A stretch of 64,000 bases of DNA from Microbacterium sp. EST19A (GCF_019969685.1 NZ_JAHXYZ010000002.1:1488001-1552000); one strand, 5' to 3'; positions 16,729 through 26,900 are shown, counted from the first letter of the stretch. Notes: generated from the letters alone by a model not told the origin. Numbers and translations are program-made.

Positions 16729-18047
16729 GCGTCCTGCTCGCACTCGTCGCGAGGGCCATCTCGATGGCCATCTCGCTCGTCTGCGGCGTCCTGACCGTCC
16801 GCCTCATCATCGGCGGTGCCGGTGTCGAGTACTACGCGCTGTACACGCTCGTCGCGTCGCTGCCCGGTCTCATCGCCTTCTCCGACCTCGGGTCGGGCGC
16901 CGTGCTGGTGAACAGCATCGCGGTGAGCGATACCCCTCGTCAGGATCGAGTGATCCGGGCCCAGCTCACCACCGTCGGCCGCATCATGGTCGGCTTCGCC
17001 GGGTCGGGCATGGTCCTCAACGCCATCCTCTATCTCACCGGTGCCTGGCGGGCGATCCTCGGCGACGCGGGCACGATCCCCGGCGCCGACCTCGCCGCGT
17101 TCGTGTCTCTCACCATCTTCTGCCTCGGGATCCCGCTCGGCATCTGGCAGCGCGTGCTGCTCGGCCTGCACAAGAACCACTGGATCATCTTCATCCAGGC
17201 GGCGCAGGGGCCGCTCAATCTGCTGCTGGTGTGGCTGCTGGTGTCGTTCGCGCCGCCGTCGGCCGGAACCTTCCTCGCACTGTCGTCGATGGTCTCAGGA
17301 TTCATCGTCGCCGCTGCGGGGTTCGGCTTCGCGCTCAGGGCGCTCTCTCCGATGCTCCGCCGCGCGATGCAGGACATCCCCCGGGTGCGCAGTGTTCCGG
17401 GGGTGCGGGTCATGCACATCGGCTGGCCGATGCTCGTCCAGCTGATCTCGGCGCCGCTCTCCGTCGCCCTGCTGCGGTACATCCTCGCCCAGTCGGGCAC
17501 GACGCACGAGGTCGCGGAGTACGGCGCGGTCGGTCAGGTGTTCTTCGCGATCAACGGCGTCGTGGCAGCGGGCGGGCTCGCACTGTGGCCGCTGTTCACA
17601 CGCTCCCGCGCGCGCGGCACGCTGACCCGCGGGCCCTACGCGATCGCCGCGCTCTTCGCGGCCGGTGCGGCGGTGATCTGCGCGCTCGTCTGGGCGGTCT
17701 CCCCGTGGCTGTTCGGGTTCATCACGAACGACTCGCTCGAGGTCTCGAGTGCCACCGTGATCGCGTTCGGCCTCATGGTCGTGTGCCAGGCCGCGCTGTA
17801 TCCGCTCGGGATGTTCCTGATGGACGAAGCCGGCATCCGCTTCCAGATGATCCCGGTCGCCCTGATGACGATCTCGACCATCGTGCTCGCCCTGGTGATC
17901 ACCCCGAGCCTCGGCGCCGGCGGCCCGGTGCTCGCGAACGCGGCATCCGTCCTCGTCTTCCAGGTCGTGCCGTTCGCGATCTACATCGCTCGCCACCGTG
18001 ATCGCCTCATGGGCGCGTCCCCCGGCCCCGAAGACGTCGCGACATGA
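16725..18047 (+). CDS. Wzx-like polysaccharide flippase
   Basis: This 440-aa protein has about twelve hydrophobic helices in two halves, the pattern of MATE/MVF-type flippases that turn lipid-linked repeat units across the membrane. L-I-A-F-S-D-L-G-S-G is the usual polysaccharide-export motif after the second helix. It overlaps both neighbours by 4 bases (ATGA) and so is coupled to the kinase and the polymerase. Assignment rests on membrane layout and position; the substrate is the EPS unit made here. Confidence 0.85.
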   Translation: MSVLLALVARAISMAISLVCGVLTVRLIIGGAGVEYYALYTLVASLPGLIAFSDLGSGAVLVNSIAVSDTPRQDRVIRAQLTTVGRIMVGFAGSGMVLNAILYLTGAWRAILGDAGTIPGADLAAFVSLTIFCLGIPLGIWQRVLLGLHKNHWIIFIQAAQGPLNLLLVWLLVSFAPPSAGTFLALSSMVSGFIVAAAGFGFALRALSPMLRRAMQDIPRVRSVPGVRVMHIGWPMLVQLISAPLSVALLRYILAQSGTTHEVAEYGAVGQVFFAINGVVAAGGLALWPLFTRSRARGTLTRGPYAIAALFAAGAAVICALVWAVSPWLFGFITNDSLEVSSATVIAFGLMVVCQAALYPLGMFLMDEAGIRFQMIPVALMTISTIVLALVITPSLGAGGPVLANAASVLVFQVVPFAIYIARHRDRLMGASPGPEDVAT

Positions 18048-19258
18048 GAGTCCTCGCCGCAGTCGTCTGCGTGATCCTGGCGGCCAGGATCACGCTGCTG
18101 CAGGGTGTGACCGCCGGCATCCTGATCAGCATCGTGCTGCTGCCCGTCTGGGTGGTGACGCTCTGGCGGCACCGCGGCGGTTCGGTGATCGTGACGCTCG
18201 GCGGTCTCGCCATCATCAGCGGACTCGTGCTGACGGACTTCTTCGCCGGTGATCATCCGACCAGCGAGTCGATGATGCAGCAGAACACGTTCTCGCTCAT
18301 CAGTGTGATCGGCGGGATCGGCGTCGTGGTGTGGGTGCGCAGTCTGCTCGGCAACGCTGCGACCGCGCTCTGGTACGGCGTCGGGCTGATGGTCGGGGTC
18401 GTCTTCCACGGTCTCGACATGGACAACGTGTGGAAGTTCGACCTGTCGGTGCCGGCCACCGTGATCGTGCTGGCTCTCTGCATGATGAGTCGTCGGCCGT
18501 GGGTCGAGATGATCGCGCTGCTGCTCCTCGCCGTCGTCTCCGCCCTGAACGACTCCCGCTCCGCCGGTTCCATGCTGCTGGTGGCCGCGGCGCTCGTGGT
18601 CTGGCAGGCCCTGGGCTCGCGCCTCGCGAAGAGCTCGACGACCGTGCGGACCCTCGCCGTCTTCGGCTTCACGGCCGTGATCGGCTACGCCGCCCTGCAG
18701 GCCTTCATCCTGGAGGGCTGGTTCGGCAAGGCCGCAGCCGTGCGCTCCGAGGCTCAGATCGCGCAGTCCGGCTCGCTCCTGCTCGGCGGGCGCCCGGAAC
18801 TCGGCGCATCCACCGAGCTCATCGCCGCGAACCCGTTCGGCCTCGGTTCCGGCACACTCGCGAACGGCATCGATCTGCTCATCGCCAAGACCGGCATGGC
18901 GCGGCTCAACTACGACCCGAACAACGGCTACGTCGAGAGGTACATGTTCGGCAACGGTTTCGAGGTCCACTCGATGCTCGGCGACCTGTGGATCCGCTTC
19001 GGTCTCTTCGGTGCCGCGATGCTCATCGTCGCGCTCGTGGTCATCACGCTCGGCACCGCAGGTCAGGTCGCGAAGCGAGCGGCGAGCGGGCTGATGATCT
19101 TCCTCGCGATCCAGGTGTTCTGGGACTCCCTCTTCGCACCGTTCTTCTCCACGTCGATCTCCACGCTCGTGCTGGGCGTCGCGCTCGCGATGGTCCCACG
19201 GACGCGGAAGGACGCTTCGGCCGTCTCCGACCCGGAGTTCGTGAGCTTCGCGCGCTGA
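18044..19258 (+). CDS. Wzy-like O-antigen/EPS polymerase
   Basis: This 404-aa membrane protein has about ten helices and a large extracellular loop at roughly residues 235-315 that contains G-N-G-F-E-V-H-S. That loop and the last helices match the O-antigen ligase/polymerase layout (Wzy_C type, conserved H). It would join flipped units into chains. It starts inside the flippase stop (ATGA) and ends the operon; a terminator-like hairpin follows at 19380. Sequence families of Wzy are very diverse, so the call leans on context. Confidence 0.8.
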   Translation: MRVLAAVVCVILAARITLLQGVTAGILISIVLLPVWVVTLWRHRGGSVIVTLGGLAIISGLVLTDFFAGDHPTSESMMQQNTFSLISVIGGIGVVVWVRSLLGNAATALWYGVGLMVGVVFHGLDMDNVWKFDLSVPATVIVLALCMMSRRPWVEMIALLLLAVVSALNDSRSAGSMLLVAAALVVWQALGSRLAKSSTTVRTLAVFGFTAVIGYAALQAFILEGWFGKAAAVRSEAQIAQSGSLLLGGRPELGASTELIAANPFGLGSGTLANGIDLLIAKTGMARLNYDPNNGYVERYMFGNGFEVHSMLGDLWIRFGLFGAAMLIVALVVITLGTAGQVAKRAASGLMIFLAIQVFWDSLFAPFFSTSISTLVLGVALAMVPRTRKDASAVSDPEFVSFAR

Positions 19259-19379
19259 ACCGCTGACGTCGGGCATCCCGGAACGCGCGTCGCGTCGGAC
19301 GGATGCCGGGAGCGTCCGGTGCCGAGGTGCGCAGCACTCCGGCATCCTCGATGCGGCGACGGATGCCGGAGACGACGAT

Positions 19380-19408
19380 GCCGGGGGCCCGCGATGCGGA
19401 CCCCCGGC
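19380..19408. terminator. Terminator between polymerase and matrix protein genes
   Basis: GCCGGGGG-x-CCGC pairs with GCGG-x-CCCCCGGC around a 3-base loop. It lies between two convergent genes. The gap 19259-19436 also holds four copies of GGATGCC or its complement. Confidence 0.6.
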
Positions 19409-19436
19409 AGGGTGTGTCGTCTCTGAGCGGTCGGAC

Positions 19437-22400
19437 TCAGGGCTTCGTGACGGTCAGGTCGTCCCAGCGGAAGACCGTGGAGGGGAGCGTCGACGCGGCG
19501 GACACCGTGTTCATGAGCCCGACCGTTCCCGTTGCCTGCATGGCCGCGGTGGTGTCGGTAGCGGTGATCTGCCAGTTCGCCGGCTCGGCATCCGTCGCCG
19601 CCCAGACCTTGGCGCCGAGGGTCGTCGGGTTGGTCCCGGTGACCGAGAGCGCCACGTTCAGCGTGGTGCCCGGCGTGTAGGTGAAGGCGGGCATCAGGTA
19701 CGAGCCCAGCGCCACCTCGTCGCGCAGCAGGTAGAGCCGCACGCCGCCGCCGACCTCGAACCGCACGCGGGTCGAGTAGTTGGATGCGCCGACCTGGCGG
19801 CCGATGACGGTGGCCGTGGCCGCCCCACCCGCGACGGATGCATCGGTCGAGATCGAGACCCGCACGACGGCATCGGTGGCCGTCACGCCCAGCCGCGCGA
19901 TCCTGGTGGCGGACGGGGTGAGGGTCGCGATGCCCTTGCCGTCTGCCACGCTGTATGCCGCCGCACCGTTCTGGAGCGTCCAGGCACCGCCGAGGTCGGC
20001 GGAGCCCCAGCTTCCGGCTGCTGCCGTCCGTGCGAACGCGTCGGCTGCCAGCGCGGAGGCGACCGGAGGCGCCGTGACCGTGACCTGCTTGGTGATCGAC
20101 GTGGTCGCTCCGGTGTTGTCGGTCACCGTGAGGATGACGTCGAACGTGCCGGCTGCCGTGTAGGCATGCGACGCGGTCGCGCCGGTCGCGGTGCCTCCGT
20201 CGCCGAAGGTCCAGGCGTAGGACTGGATCGTGCCGTCGGCATCGGTGGACGCCGATCCGTCGACCGCCACGGACAGTCCGGTCGCGGTGGGCGTGAATGC
20301 CGCCACCGGCGCCTGGTTCGGGGCCGGAGCCACGGTCACCGACGTCGTCTTCGTCGCGACGCCGCCGCGGTCATCCGTCACGGTGAGCTTCACCGAGTAG
20401 GTGCCCGCTGCCGCGTAGGTGCGCGATGCCGTGACGCCGGTCGCGGTGCCTCCGTCGCCGAAGGTCCACGCGTACGACTGGATCGTGCCGTCCGGGTCGG
20501 TGGAGGCCGATGCGTCGACCGACACCTTGAGGCCTGCTGCCGTGGGCGTGAACGCCGCCGTCGGAAGCTGGTTGGGCGCCGTCGGCGCCGTCGGGTCCAC
20601 GACGGTGAAGGAACGCAGGTTCATGGTCGCCGTCGGCGTCGCCGAGGTGCCACCGAGATACGCGGTCAGGCCGACGGAACCGGCGACCTGCAGCGCGGCA
20701 GTGGTGTCGGTGCCCGAGAGCTGCCATGCGGCCGGCTCAGCATCAGCGGAGCGCCAGACCTTCGCCCGGATGGTCGTCGGCGAGGTGCCGGTGACCTGCA
20801 GGCGGACCGAGAGCTCGGTCCCTGCGGTGTAGGTACCGGGCAGCACGTACGAGGCGCCGATCGCGGTCTCACCACGCAGGATGTAGACCCGCATCGTGTT
20901 GCCCGCCTCGAACCGCACCCGAGCCGAGTAGTTGTCCGCTCCGACCTGACGGCCGAACATCGTCCAGGAGTACCCTGCGCCGGTCCGGTCGACCGTGAAC
21001 TTCGCCGTGGTGTCGGTGTTCTTCGACGAGACCGCGTTCAACATCGCGCCACGGGTGTCGTAGATGTTGGTGACGATCTGGCCCGAGGTCCCGTTCGCCG
21101 AGAAGCTCGCAGCCCCGCCGGACGTGGTCCAGGCGCCGCCCTGCTCGGCGGTTCCCCAGCCGGAGGCCACCGTGCGTGCGAACTTGTCGTTCGCCAGCAC
21201 CGTGAACTTCGGCGGCTCGACCGCAGTCAGCTGCTTCGTCGCCGTCGCCGTGCCACCGCGGTTGTCGGTGACCGTCACCGTGACGGTGTACGCACCGCCG
21301 GCCGCGTATTCGTGGGTCGTCGTGGGCGTCGTCGTGGTGGCCGTGACGGTGTCGCCGAAGTTCCAGGCGTAGGAGACGATCTGGCCGTCGGAGTCAGCGG
21401 ATGCCGAGGCGTCCAGTGCTGCCGACAGGTTGGTGATCGTCCCGGCGAGCGCGGCGGTCGGCAGGACGTTCGGCGCGAGCGCCGCCGTCACCTGCTTCGT
21501 CGTGGTCGCGCTGCCGCCCCGATCGTCGGTGACCGTCAGGGTCACGGTGTACTCACCGGGCGTCGTGTAGGCGTGGGTCGTGGTCTTGCCGCTTCCCACC
21601 GCCCCGTCGCCGAACGACCACGAGTAGGTCGCGAGCGTGCCGTCGGAGTCGGTGGATGCCGAGGCATCGACCGCGACGCTCATGTGCGTCGTCACGGCGT
21701 CGAACGCGGCGGTCGGCAGCACGTTGGCCGCCTGCACCGTGACCGGCTGCGTGATCGTGGAGGTCCCGCCGCGGTCGTCCGTCACCGTGAGCTTCACGTC
21801 GTACGTGCCGCCGGTCGCGTAGGTGTGCGCAGCCGTGGGTCCGTCGGTCGAGGAGGCTCCGTCGCCGAAGGTCCACTTGTACGAGGCGATCGCGCCATCG
21901 GTGTCGACCGAGGTCGAGGCGTCGAAGGCCACGTCGAGGTTCGTTGGAATGCTGCTGAACGCGGCGGTCGGAAGCTCGTTCACCGAGCCGAAGGCGCCGA
22001 GCTGGTAGTGCTCGCTCACCTGCGCCGGGGTGAGCGCGGCTCCGTAGACCGCGACCTCGTCGATCGTTCCGGTGAACGTGGTCGCACCGGCCCAGCCGCT
22101 GTCGTTACCGACTCGCCAGTACCCGCTGTAGTCCTGAGCGGTGGTGTTCGCGTTCGTGCCGACGAGCGCGCCGTCGACGTAGAACGCCATGCCGTCACCC
22201 GAGAGCGAGCCGACGACATGATGCCACTGGCCGTCGTTCACCGCACCCGTGGTGGTGATCGTGTACTGCGCGTTGTTCCAGACGCCGAAGTTCAGCTTGC
22301 CGTCGGTCGTCAGGTAGATGTGACGATCGTTGCTGCTGCTCAGACCGCTGTTGCTGTCGCCGAATCCGACGATCTTGCCGCCGGCCGTGGAGGTGGTCTT

Positions 22401-25070
22401 GAACCACGCCTCTGCCGAGAAGACCTGCGGGGCGACATACTGCTTGGTGCCGGCGAGCCGGACCGTGGTCGAGCTCGTGGTCGGCGCCCAGCGGATCGCC
22501 TTGTTGGACACGCCGGAGATCGCACCGGTCTGGTTCTTGACCAGGACGCTCGTGCTGCCCGTGTAGGTGCCGGTGGAGTTGTTCATGCCGGAGTCGGCGG
22601 CGGACGTGCCGGTACCGGTCTCGTTCAGACGCCAGAAGAGCGTCGGGTCGAGCGCGAAGACCGACTTGCCGTAGTTGTCGGCAGGCGCCGGCGGAAGCGC
22701 GCTGGTGCGCCCGCTGGCGATGCGGTGCGCGTCGATCTCGTTGCGGGTCAGTGCCCGGTCGTAGACGGCGACGTTCGCGATCGAGCCGCTCAGGTAGGAG
22801 CTCGTGCCGACGTTCGGCCAGGAGCCGAGGTTGTCACCGCCGATGCGCCAGTACCCCATGTAGTCCTGCGCCGAGGTCGTGTCGGTGCGCTCACCGATCT
22901 TGACGCCGTCGACCCAGAGGACCTGGCCCTTCGAGCTCAGCGACGCCACCACGTGGTGCCACTGGTTGTCGTTGAAGCCGGTGCCGCTCGTGACCGTGCG
23001 GGTCGCGCCCGGGTAGACGCCGAAGGTGACGCGTCCCGCGTTGTCGAGGTACACCTGCCGGTCGTAGCTGCCGGAGTTGCCGGTCGCGTTGGAACCGAAG
23101 CCGACGATCTTGCCGCCGCGGGTGCTGTTCGTCTTGAACCAGGACTCGACCGTGAAGGTCTGCGGTCCCGCCGTCGCCGTGGTGGTGCCGGCCGACGAGC
23201 CGGTGCTGCCGCTGAAGGTGGTCGCCGAGCCTGGCGTCACCGGACCGGCGGCGCCACGCGTCCCGTTGGCGACCGCGAGGTCGCTGCCGCCCGCCCAGTC
23301 GTAGGCGGCCGTGCCTGTGGCCTCGTTCAGGGGCCAGTAGTCCACGGCGCCGCTGGTGAGGACAGCCTCGTCATAAGCGGTCGACACGCCTGCTGCGGCG
23401 GTCGTGACCGGCGTCCAGTCGCTCTGCGTGCTGTTGCCGTACGCATCGATGGCCTTGATCCGGTAGTTGTAGGTGGTTCCGGGCACCGCCGTGGAGTCGC
23501 GGTACGACATCGCCGGCCTCGTCCAGAAGTTGGAGAGCTGATCGGTCTCGTACAGGGGCGTCGTCATGCCCTTGTCCTGGCGGAAGACCTGGTAGTGCAG
23601 GCTCTGGTTGTCGCGGTCGTAGTTCGCGCTCCAGGAGAGCCGGTTCACACCGGTCTGGAACGACGTGGCGCTGAGCGTCCACGCGCCGCCCTGGACCTGC
23701 GGGCCCTGCTTGTTCGGGGCGACGTTCTTCTTCGCGAAGCGCACGATGCCCTGCTGGGATGCGCCGTTCACCTTGAGGAACTCGCCACCCACGAGGAGGT
23801 AGTCGCCCGAGGAGCTGACCTGCCACGGCCCCTGCGACTGGCCGGTGTACGTGCCGGGCACGTACTCCGGGTACCACTGCAGCAGATCACCGGAGGGCTG
23901 CCCCGCGAAGTTGCGGTAGCCCTGCGTGTCGTTGGTGATCAGCTTGCCGCTCGAGGCCTTCGAGAAGGCGAGCGAGTGCTTGTACGAGCGCGGGTTCGTC
24001 TCAGGGAAGCCGTTCACGTTGCCGCAGTAGTGCGGGTGGCCGACCACGTAGATCGCGTCGCCCACGGGAGCGACGTCGTAGCTGTCGCCGTGGCAGTCTT
24101 CCATCCACTGCAGGCTGCCGTCGCTCCAGTTCGCGCGGAACGCGCCCTCGAAGCCGTCCTGCGAGGTTCCGCCATAGTCGAAGCCCGTGCCGTAGACGCT
24201 GTCGCCGTCGGAGGACAGCGAGTACATCGCCGCCACCGTGCCGGCGTTGCGCAGCACGCTGTTCATCGCCCACGGGAGCAGCGAGCCGACGCTCGCGTCG
24301 AGCGCCGTGATGCCGCGTCCCGGGTTGCTCGAGCCGTTGACCGAGGTGAACGATCCGGCGATGACGACCTTGGACTGATCAGGGGAGATGACGACGCCCT
24401 TCGCGCCGTATCCGCCCTGCACATCTGCGGTGAAGGGGGTGACGGCGCCCGTCGACGTCGAGACGGCGGCGACCTTGGTGCGCTGCGTGCCGTTGATCGT
24501 GGTGAACTCACCGGCGAGGTAGACCGTGGAGTTCGTCAGCGCGATCGAGTCGATGCGACCGTTCGCCTCCGGCGCCCACGAGGTGACGAGCGCGCCGGTG
24601 GCGGTGTCGAACGCGGCCACGCGGTAGCGCCATGCGCCGGCGGCCTGCGAGAACATGCCCGCGACGTAGATGCGCGAGCCGTCGGCCGACTTCTTGATGT
24701 CGAGGACCGTGCCGTTCGTGCCGGGGTTCCAGGACGAGATCAGGTTGCCGGTGGTCAGGTCGTAGGCGAGGAGGTTCGCGCGAGGCGTCTCGTTCGACCC
24801 GAGCGGAGACCCGGCGGGCCGCGCTTTCGCGAAGCTGCCGCCCACGTAGACGGTGTTGCCGACGACTTCCTGCGCGTAGACGACGCCGTCGATCTGCACG
24901 GTCGGCAGCGCGTCGGCGGCGAACGTCTCCGGCGTGCCCGCGGCCGGCGTCGTGTCAGCGACCGCGGCGACCGGAACGGTCAGCGCGCCGACGATGAGAG
25001 CCAGAGCTGCGGCGACCGCGCCGAGCAGCTTCACGCCACGATGAGCGCGGTTCTCGCGCGTGTCGGCCGT
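19437..25070 (-). CDS. Giant secreted matrix protein: propeller, Fn3-like, 2 LamG, 5 PKD and 2 unnamed beta domains
   Basis: This is a protein of about 1,877 residues. A signal peptide ends V-A-A-V-A. A beta-propeller-like region follows at about 53-450, with repeated V-Y-V-A-G-x-F blades. An Fn3-like domain lies at 457-560 and two LamG/concanavalin-type domains at 575-783 and 810-1023 (W-H-H-V-V in each). Three PKD domains lie at 1032-1285 (W-x-F-G-D-G). An unnamed beta domain with R-T-V-A-S-G-W-G occupies 1287-1490, two further PKD domains 1502-1670, and a second copy of the unnamed domain 1675-1877. There is no LPXTG anchor. LamG and PKD domains bind sugars or proteins, so it probably sits in the EPS layer. 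GTG at 25070, with GGGGTGG before it, is preferred over the ATG at 25130. Confidence 0.88.
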   Translation of the reverse strand, partial: TADTRENRAHRGVKLLGAVAAALALIVGALTVPVAAVADTTPAAGTPETFAADALPTVQIDGVVYAQEVVGNTVYVGGSFAKARPAGSPLGSNETPRANLLAYDLTTGNLISSWNPGTNGTVLDIKKSADGSRIYVAGMFSQAAGAWRYRVAAFDTATGALVTSWAPEANGRIDSIALTNSTVYLAGEFTTINGTQRTKVAAVSTSTGAVTPFTADVQGGYGAKGVVISPDQSKVVIAGSFTSVNGSSNPGRGITALDASVGSLLPWAMNSVLRNAGTVAAMYSLSSDGDSVYGTGFDYGGTSQDGFEGAFRANWSDGSLQWMEDCHGDSYDVAPVGDAIYVVGHPHYCGNVNGFPETNPRSYKHSLAFSKASSGKLITNDTQGYRNFAGQPSGDLLQWYPEYVPGTYTGQSQGPWQVSSSGDYLLVGGEFLKVNGASQQGIVRFAKKNVAPNKQGPQVQGGAWTLSATSFQTGVNRLSWSANYDRDNQSLHYQVFRQDKGMTTPLYETDQLSNFWTRPAMSYRDSTAVPGTTYNYRIKAIDAYGNSTQSDWTPVTTAAAGVSTAYDEAVLTSGAVDYWPLNEATGTAAYDWAGGSDLAVANGTRGAAGPVTPGSATTFSGSTGSSAGTTTATAGPQTFTVESWFKTNSTRGGKIVGFGSNATGNSGSYDRQVYLDNAGRVTFGVYPGATRTVTSGTGFNDNQWHHVVASLSSKGQVLWVDGVKIGERTDTTSAQDYMGYWRIGGDNLGSWPNVGTSSYLSGSIANVAVYDRALTRNEIDAHRIASGRTSALPPAPADNYGKSVFALDPTLFWRLNETGTGTSAADSGMNNSTGTYTGSTSVLVKNQTGAISGVSNKAIRWAPTTSSTTVRLAGTKQYVAPQVFSAEAWFKTTSTAGGKIVGFGDSNSGLSSSNDRHIYLTTDGKLNFGVWNNAQYTITTTGAVNDGQWHHVVGSLSGDGMAFYVDGALVGTNANTTAQDYSGYWRVGNDSGWAGATTFTGTIDEVAVYGAALTPAQVSEHYQLGAFGSVNELPTAAFSSIPTNLDVAFDASTSVDTDGAIASYKWTFGDGASSTDGPTAAHTYATGGTYDVKLTVTDDRGGTSTITQPVTVQAANVLPTAAFDAVTTHMSVAVDASASTDSDGTLATYSWSFGDGAVGSGKTTTHAYTTPGEYTVTLTVTDDRGGSATTTKQVTAALAPNVLPTAALAGTITNLSAALDASASADSDGQIVSYAWNFGDTVTATTTTPTTTHEYAAGGAYTVTVTVTDNRGGTATATKQLTAVEPPKFTVLANDKFARTVASGWGTAEQGGAWTTSGGAASFSANGTSGQIVTNIYDTRGAMLNAVSSKNTDTTAKFTVDRTGAGYSWTMFGRQVGADNYSARVRFEAGNTMRVYILRGETAIGASYVLPGTYTAGTELSVRLQVTGTSPTTIRAKVWRSADAEPAAWQLSGTDTTAALQVAGSVGLTAYLGGTSATPTATMNLRSFTVVDPTAPTAPNQLPTAAFTPTAAGLKVSVDASASTDPDGTIQSYAWTFGDGGTATGVTASRTYAAAGTYSVKLTVTDDRGGVATKTTSVTVAPAPNQAPVAAFTPTATGLSVAVDGSASTDADGTIQSYAWTFGDGGTATGATASHAYTAAGTFDVILTVTDNTGATTSITKQVTVTAPPVASALAADAFARTAAAGSWGSADLGGAWTLQNGAAAYSVADGKGIATLTPSATRIARLGVTATDAVVRVSISTDASVAGGAATATVIGRQVGASNYSTRVRFEVGGGVRLYLLRDEVALGSYLMPAFTYTPGTTLNVALSVTGTNPTTLGAKVWAATDAEPANWQITATDTTAAMQATGTVGLMNTVSAASTLPSTVFRWDDLTVTKP

Positions 25071-25106
25071 CACAGAACGGCCACCCCAAAAGTTGTGCAC
25101 TTTTTC

Positions 25107-25113
25107 TCCCCAG
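25107..25113 (-). promoter_or_regulatory. CTGGGGA motif in leader of the giant matrix protein
   Basis: CTGGGGAGAAAAA on the minus strand lies 37 bases before the preferred GTG start, and a second GGGG block follows 17 bases later. It matches the motif found in front of other EPS genes. Confidence 0.4.
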
Positions 25114-25186
25114 AGTTGCACTGCGCGCATGAGAAGCGACGCATAAATGAAGGCCGTCCCCCATAGACGACCTTTCCCCTGCGCTG

Positions 25187-25215
25187 ATCCTAGGGCAAAC
25201 GCGGTATATCGGCAA
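25187..25215 (-). promoter_or_regulatory. Consensus-like promoter of the giant matrix protein
   Basis: TTGCCG (-35) and TAGGAT (-10) on the minus strand are separated by exactly 17 bases. This is the best housekeeping-type promoter in the EPS locus and lies about 115 bases before the GTG start. Confidence 0.65.
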
Positions 25216-25256
25216 GCCCCCAGGTCACAGACCCGGAGACGGGCCTTCTCGACCGC

Positions 25257-25904
25257 TCAACCGACCTTGCCGCGGAAGACGAACGCGGGCTGCCCTGCGC
25301 GATAGTCGAGCGTCAGCGTCACGTCGCCGCGCTGACCCTCGGGGATGCTGTACACGTAGACGCCGTCGGTCGAGTCGCCGATGTCGAGCGTTCCCTCGAA
25401 CGGCGCAGCTCCGGGCTTCACGAGGCCGCCCGCCGGGGTCAGTCCCTCCCCGATGTAGGCGTTCACCGCGATGAGGCCCAGATCGATGGCGGCATCCGTG
25501 TCGTTGGTCAGTCGCAGCGTGAACTGCACGGCCGGACCCGCGATCTCTCCGGCCTGCACCGCCTCACCCTGGACGGCCTTCATGGCCGTGATCTCGGCGA
25601 CGAGACCCTCGCCGTTGTCCGAGGGCTGGTCCGGTGCGACGGGCGCGAGCTCGGGCATGGTGCCGGGCGTCGCCGAAGGATCCGGAGTCGGCTGAGCGCT
25701 CGGATCCGTGCCGTCGGCGGAAGCCGACGAGGATGCGGACGGCGACGGACTGGTGGTCGGCGTGCCGCCCTCCGAGGAGCCGGCTGTGACGGCGAAGTAC
25801 ACGATGACGGCGACGACGATCGCGGCGACCGCGGCGATCGCGATCCAGAGCCACGTCTTCTTCCGACGAGTGCCCTGCACTGATCCGTCCGGTTCTCCGA
25901 CCAT
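25257..25904 (-). CDS. Single-pass membrane protein with Ser/Pro linker and DUF4352-like beta domain
   Basis: This 215-aa protein has a short cytoplasmic N-terminus with R-R-K-K, one membrane helix (residues 18-40), and a Ser/Pro/Thr-rich spacer at 45-85. A C-terminal beta-sandwich follows with V-Q-F-T-L-R-L-T-N-D-T and D-Y-R-A-G-Q-P, resembling DUF4352/telokin-like domains. The domain would face outward. It lies between the giant matrix protein and a GT2 gene on the same strand. Its role is unknown; it may bind or sense envelope polymer. GGAGGGG precedes the ATG. Confidence 0.8.
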   Translation of the reverse strand: MVGEPDGSVQGTRRKKTWLWIAIAAVAAIVVAVIVYFAVTAGSSEGGTPTTSPSPSASSSASADGTDPSAQPTPDPSATPGTMPELAPVAPDQPSDNGEGLVAEITAMKAVQGEAVQAGEIAGPAVQFTLRLTNDTDAAIDLGLIAVNAYIGEGLTPAGGLVKPGAAPFEGTLDIGDSTDGVYVYSIPEGQRGDVTLTLDYRAGQPAFVFRGKVG

Positions 25905-25988
25905 GATCGTCCCCTCCGCGCCCCACGCCGTCGCGATGTCGACGGATGCCGAGATTCTATCGGACCGTCCCGTACCCGGACGGGGACG

Positions 25989-26900
25989 TCAGGAGGCCTG
26001 CCGCGCGATGCGCCGCCCGTCACGCCATCCGCGCCAGACGGCGCGCAGCGGACGCCACGGCCGAAGAAGTTGACGCCTGCCACCGCGGAGGAGCACCTCG
26101 CGCGCTGCGGACACCGAGCCCGCATCCCACCGACGCACGGTCTCCCGCTCGAACAGCTTCTGCGCCAGCAGCATCCGATTCCTGATGTTGTAGTAGTAGT
26201 AGAGCGGCGACTTGGCGTGCATGTCGGGATCCCCGATGCCCTGCGTCCCGCCTTCGTCGTGCACGGCCTTCGCCTGCTCCACGAGCACCAGACGCCCACC
26301 GGCATCCTCGATCCGCAGAGAGAAGTCGACGTCCTCCCAGTAGAGGAAGTACTCCTCATCGAACCCGTCGACCGCGGTCCACGCGGCGTCGTTGATCATC
26401 AGCGCGGCTCCGGTGAGCCACCGACGAGTGTCGGCGTCAGGATGCCGTTCCGCCCATGCACGTCCGTGCGTGGCGCCGTCGTGCAGATCGAGCACATGAC
26501 CGGCCGACCACACTCGCCCCGCACCGTCCTCGACCAGGGGTGCCGCGACGACCGACTCGGCGACGTCGACCTCGTCGAGGAGCAGATGCGTCGACTCGGC
26601 ACCGATCGAGGCATCCGGGTTGAGCAGCAGGTAGCGGGTCCTGCCGTCGGCGCGCGCGGCCTCGACGCCGCGGTTCACGCCCCCGCCGAAACCGAGGTTG
26701 CCTTGCTGCGGCAGAGCGATCCAGCCCTCTCGCTCGGCCAGTTCGCCGACGAGGCGAGCCTCGTCGGCCGTCGTGCGGTTGTCGACGACGTACACGGCCG
26801 CGTCGGGCAGCGCCCTGCTGGTCGCGACGAGATTCCTTTCGAGGAGCGCGGATGACCCGTAGTTGACGACGATGATCGCCAGAGTCGACTCATCCGGCAT
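25989..26900 (-). CDS. GT2 family glycosyltransferase (rhamnosyltransferase-like)
   Basis: This 303-aa GT-A glycosyltransferase begins L-A-I-I-V-V-N-Y-G-S, continues with L-G-F-G-G-G-V-N-R-G, and has the metal-binding region L-L-N-P-D-A-S in place of D-x-D. F-L-Y-W-E-D-V-D-F-S-L-R is the classic acceptor-site block of rhamnosyl- and galactofuranosyl-type GT2 enzymes. It has no membrane helix but a basic tail. The frame runs on upstream, but this ATG matches the family start and overlaps the CDP-alcohol transferase gene by 11 bases, so the two are coupled. Confidence 0.9.
   Translation of the reverse strand: MPDESTLAIIVVNYGSSALLERNLVATSRALPDAAVYVVDNRTTADEARLVGELAEREGWIALPQQGNLGFGGGVNRGVEAARADGRTRYLLLNPDASIGAESTHLLLDEVDVAESVVAAPLVEDGAGRVWSAGHVLDLHDGATHGRAWAERHPDADTRRWLTGAALMINDAAWTAVDGFDEEYFLYWEDVDFSLRIEDAGGRLVLVEQAKAVHDEGGTQGIGDPDMHAKSPLYYYYNIRNRMLLAQKLFERETVRRWDAGSVSAAREVLLRGGRRQLLRPWRPLRAVWRGWRDGRRIARQAS

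Noticed and set aside
20166..25166. A 1,666-codon open frame opposite the giant matrix protein
   Set aside because: Same GC-rich antisense effect. The minus strand frame has a signal peptide, LamG and PKD domains, a ribosome binding site and a good promoter.
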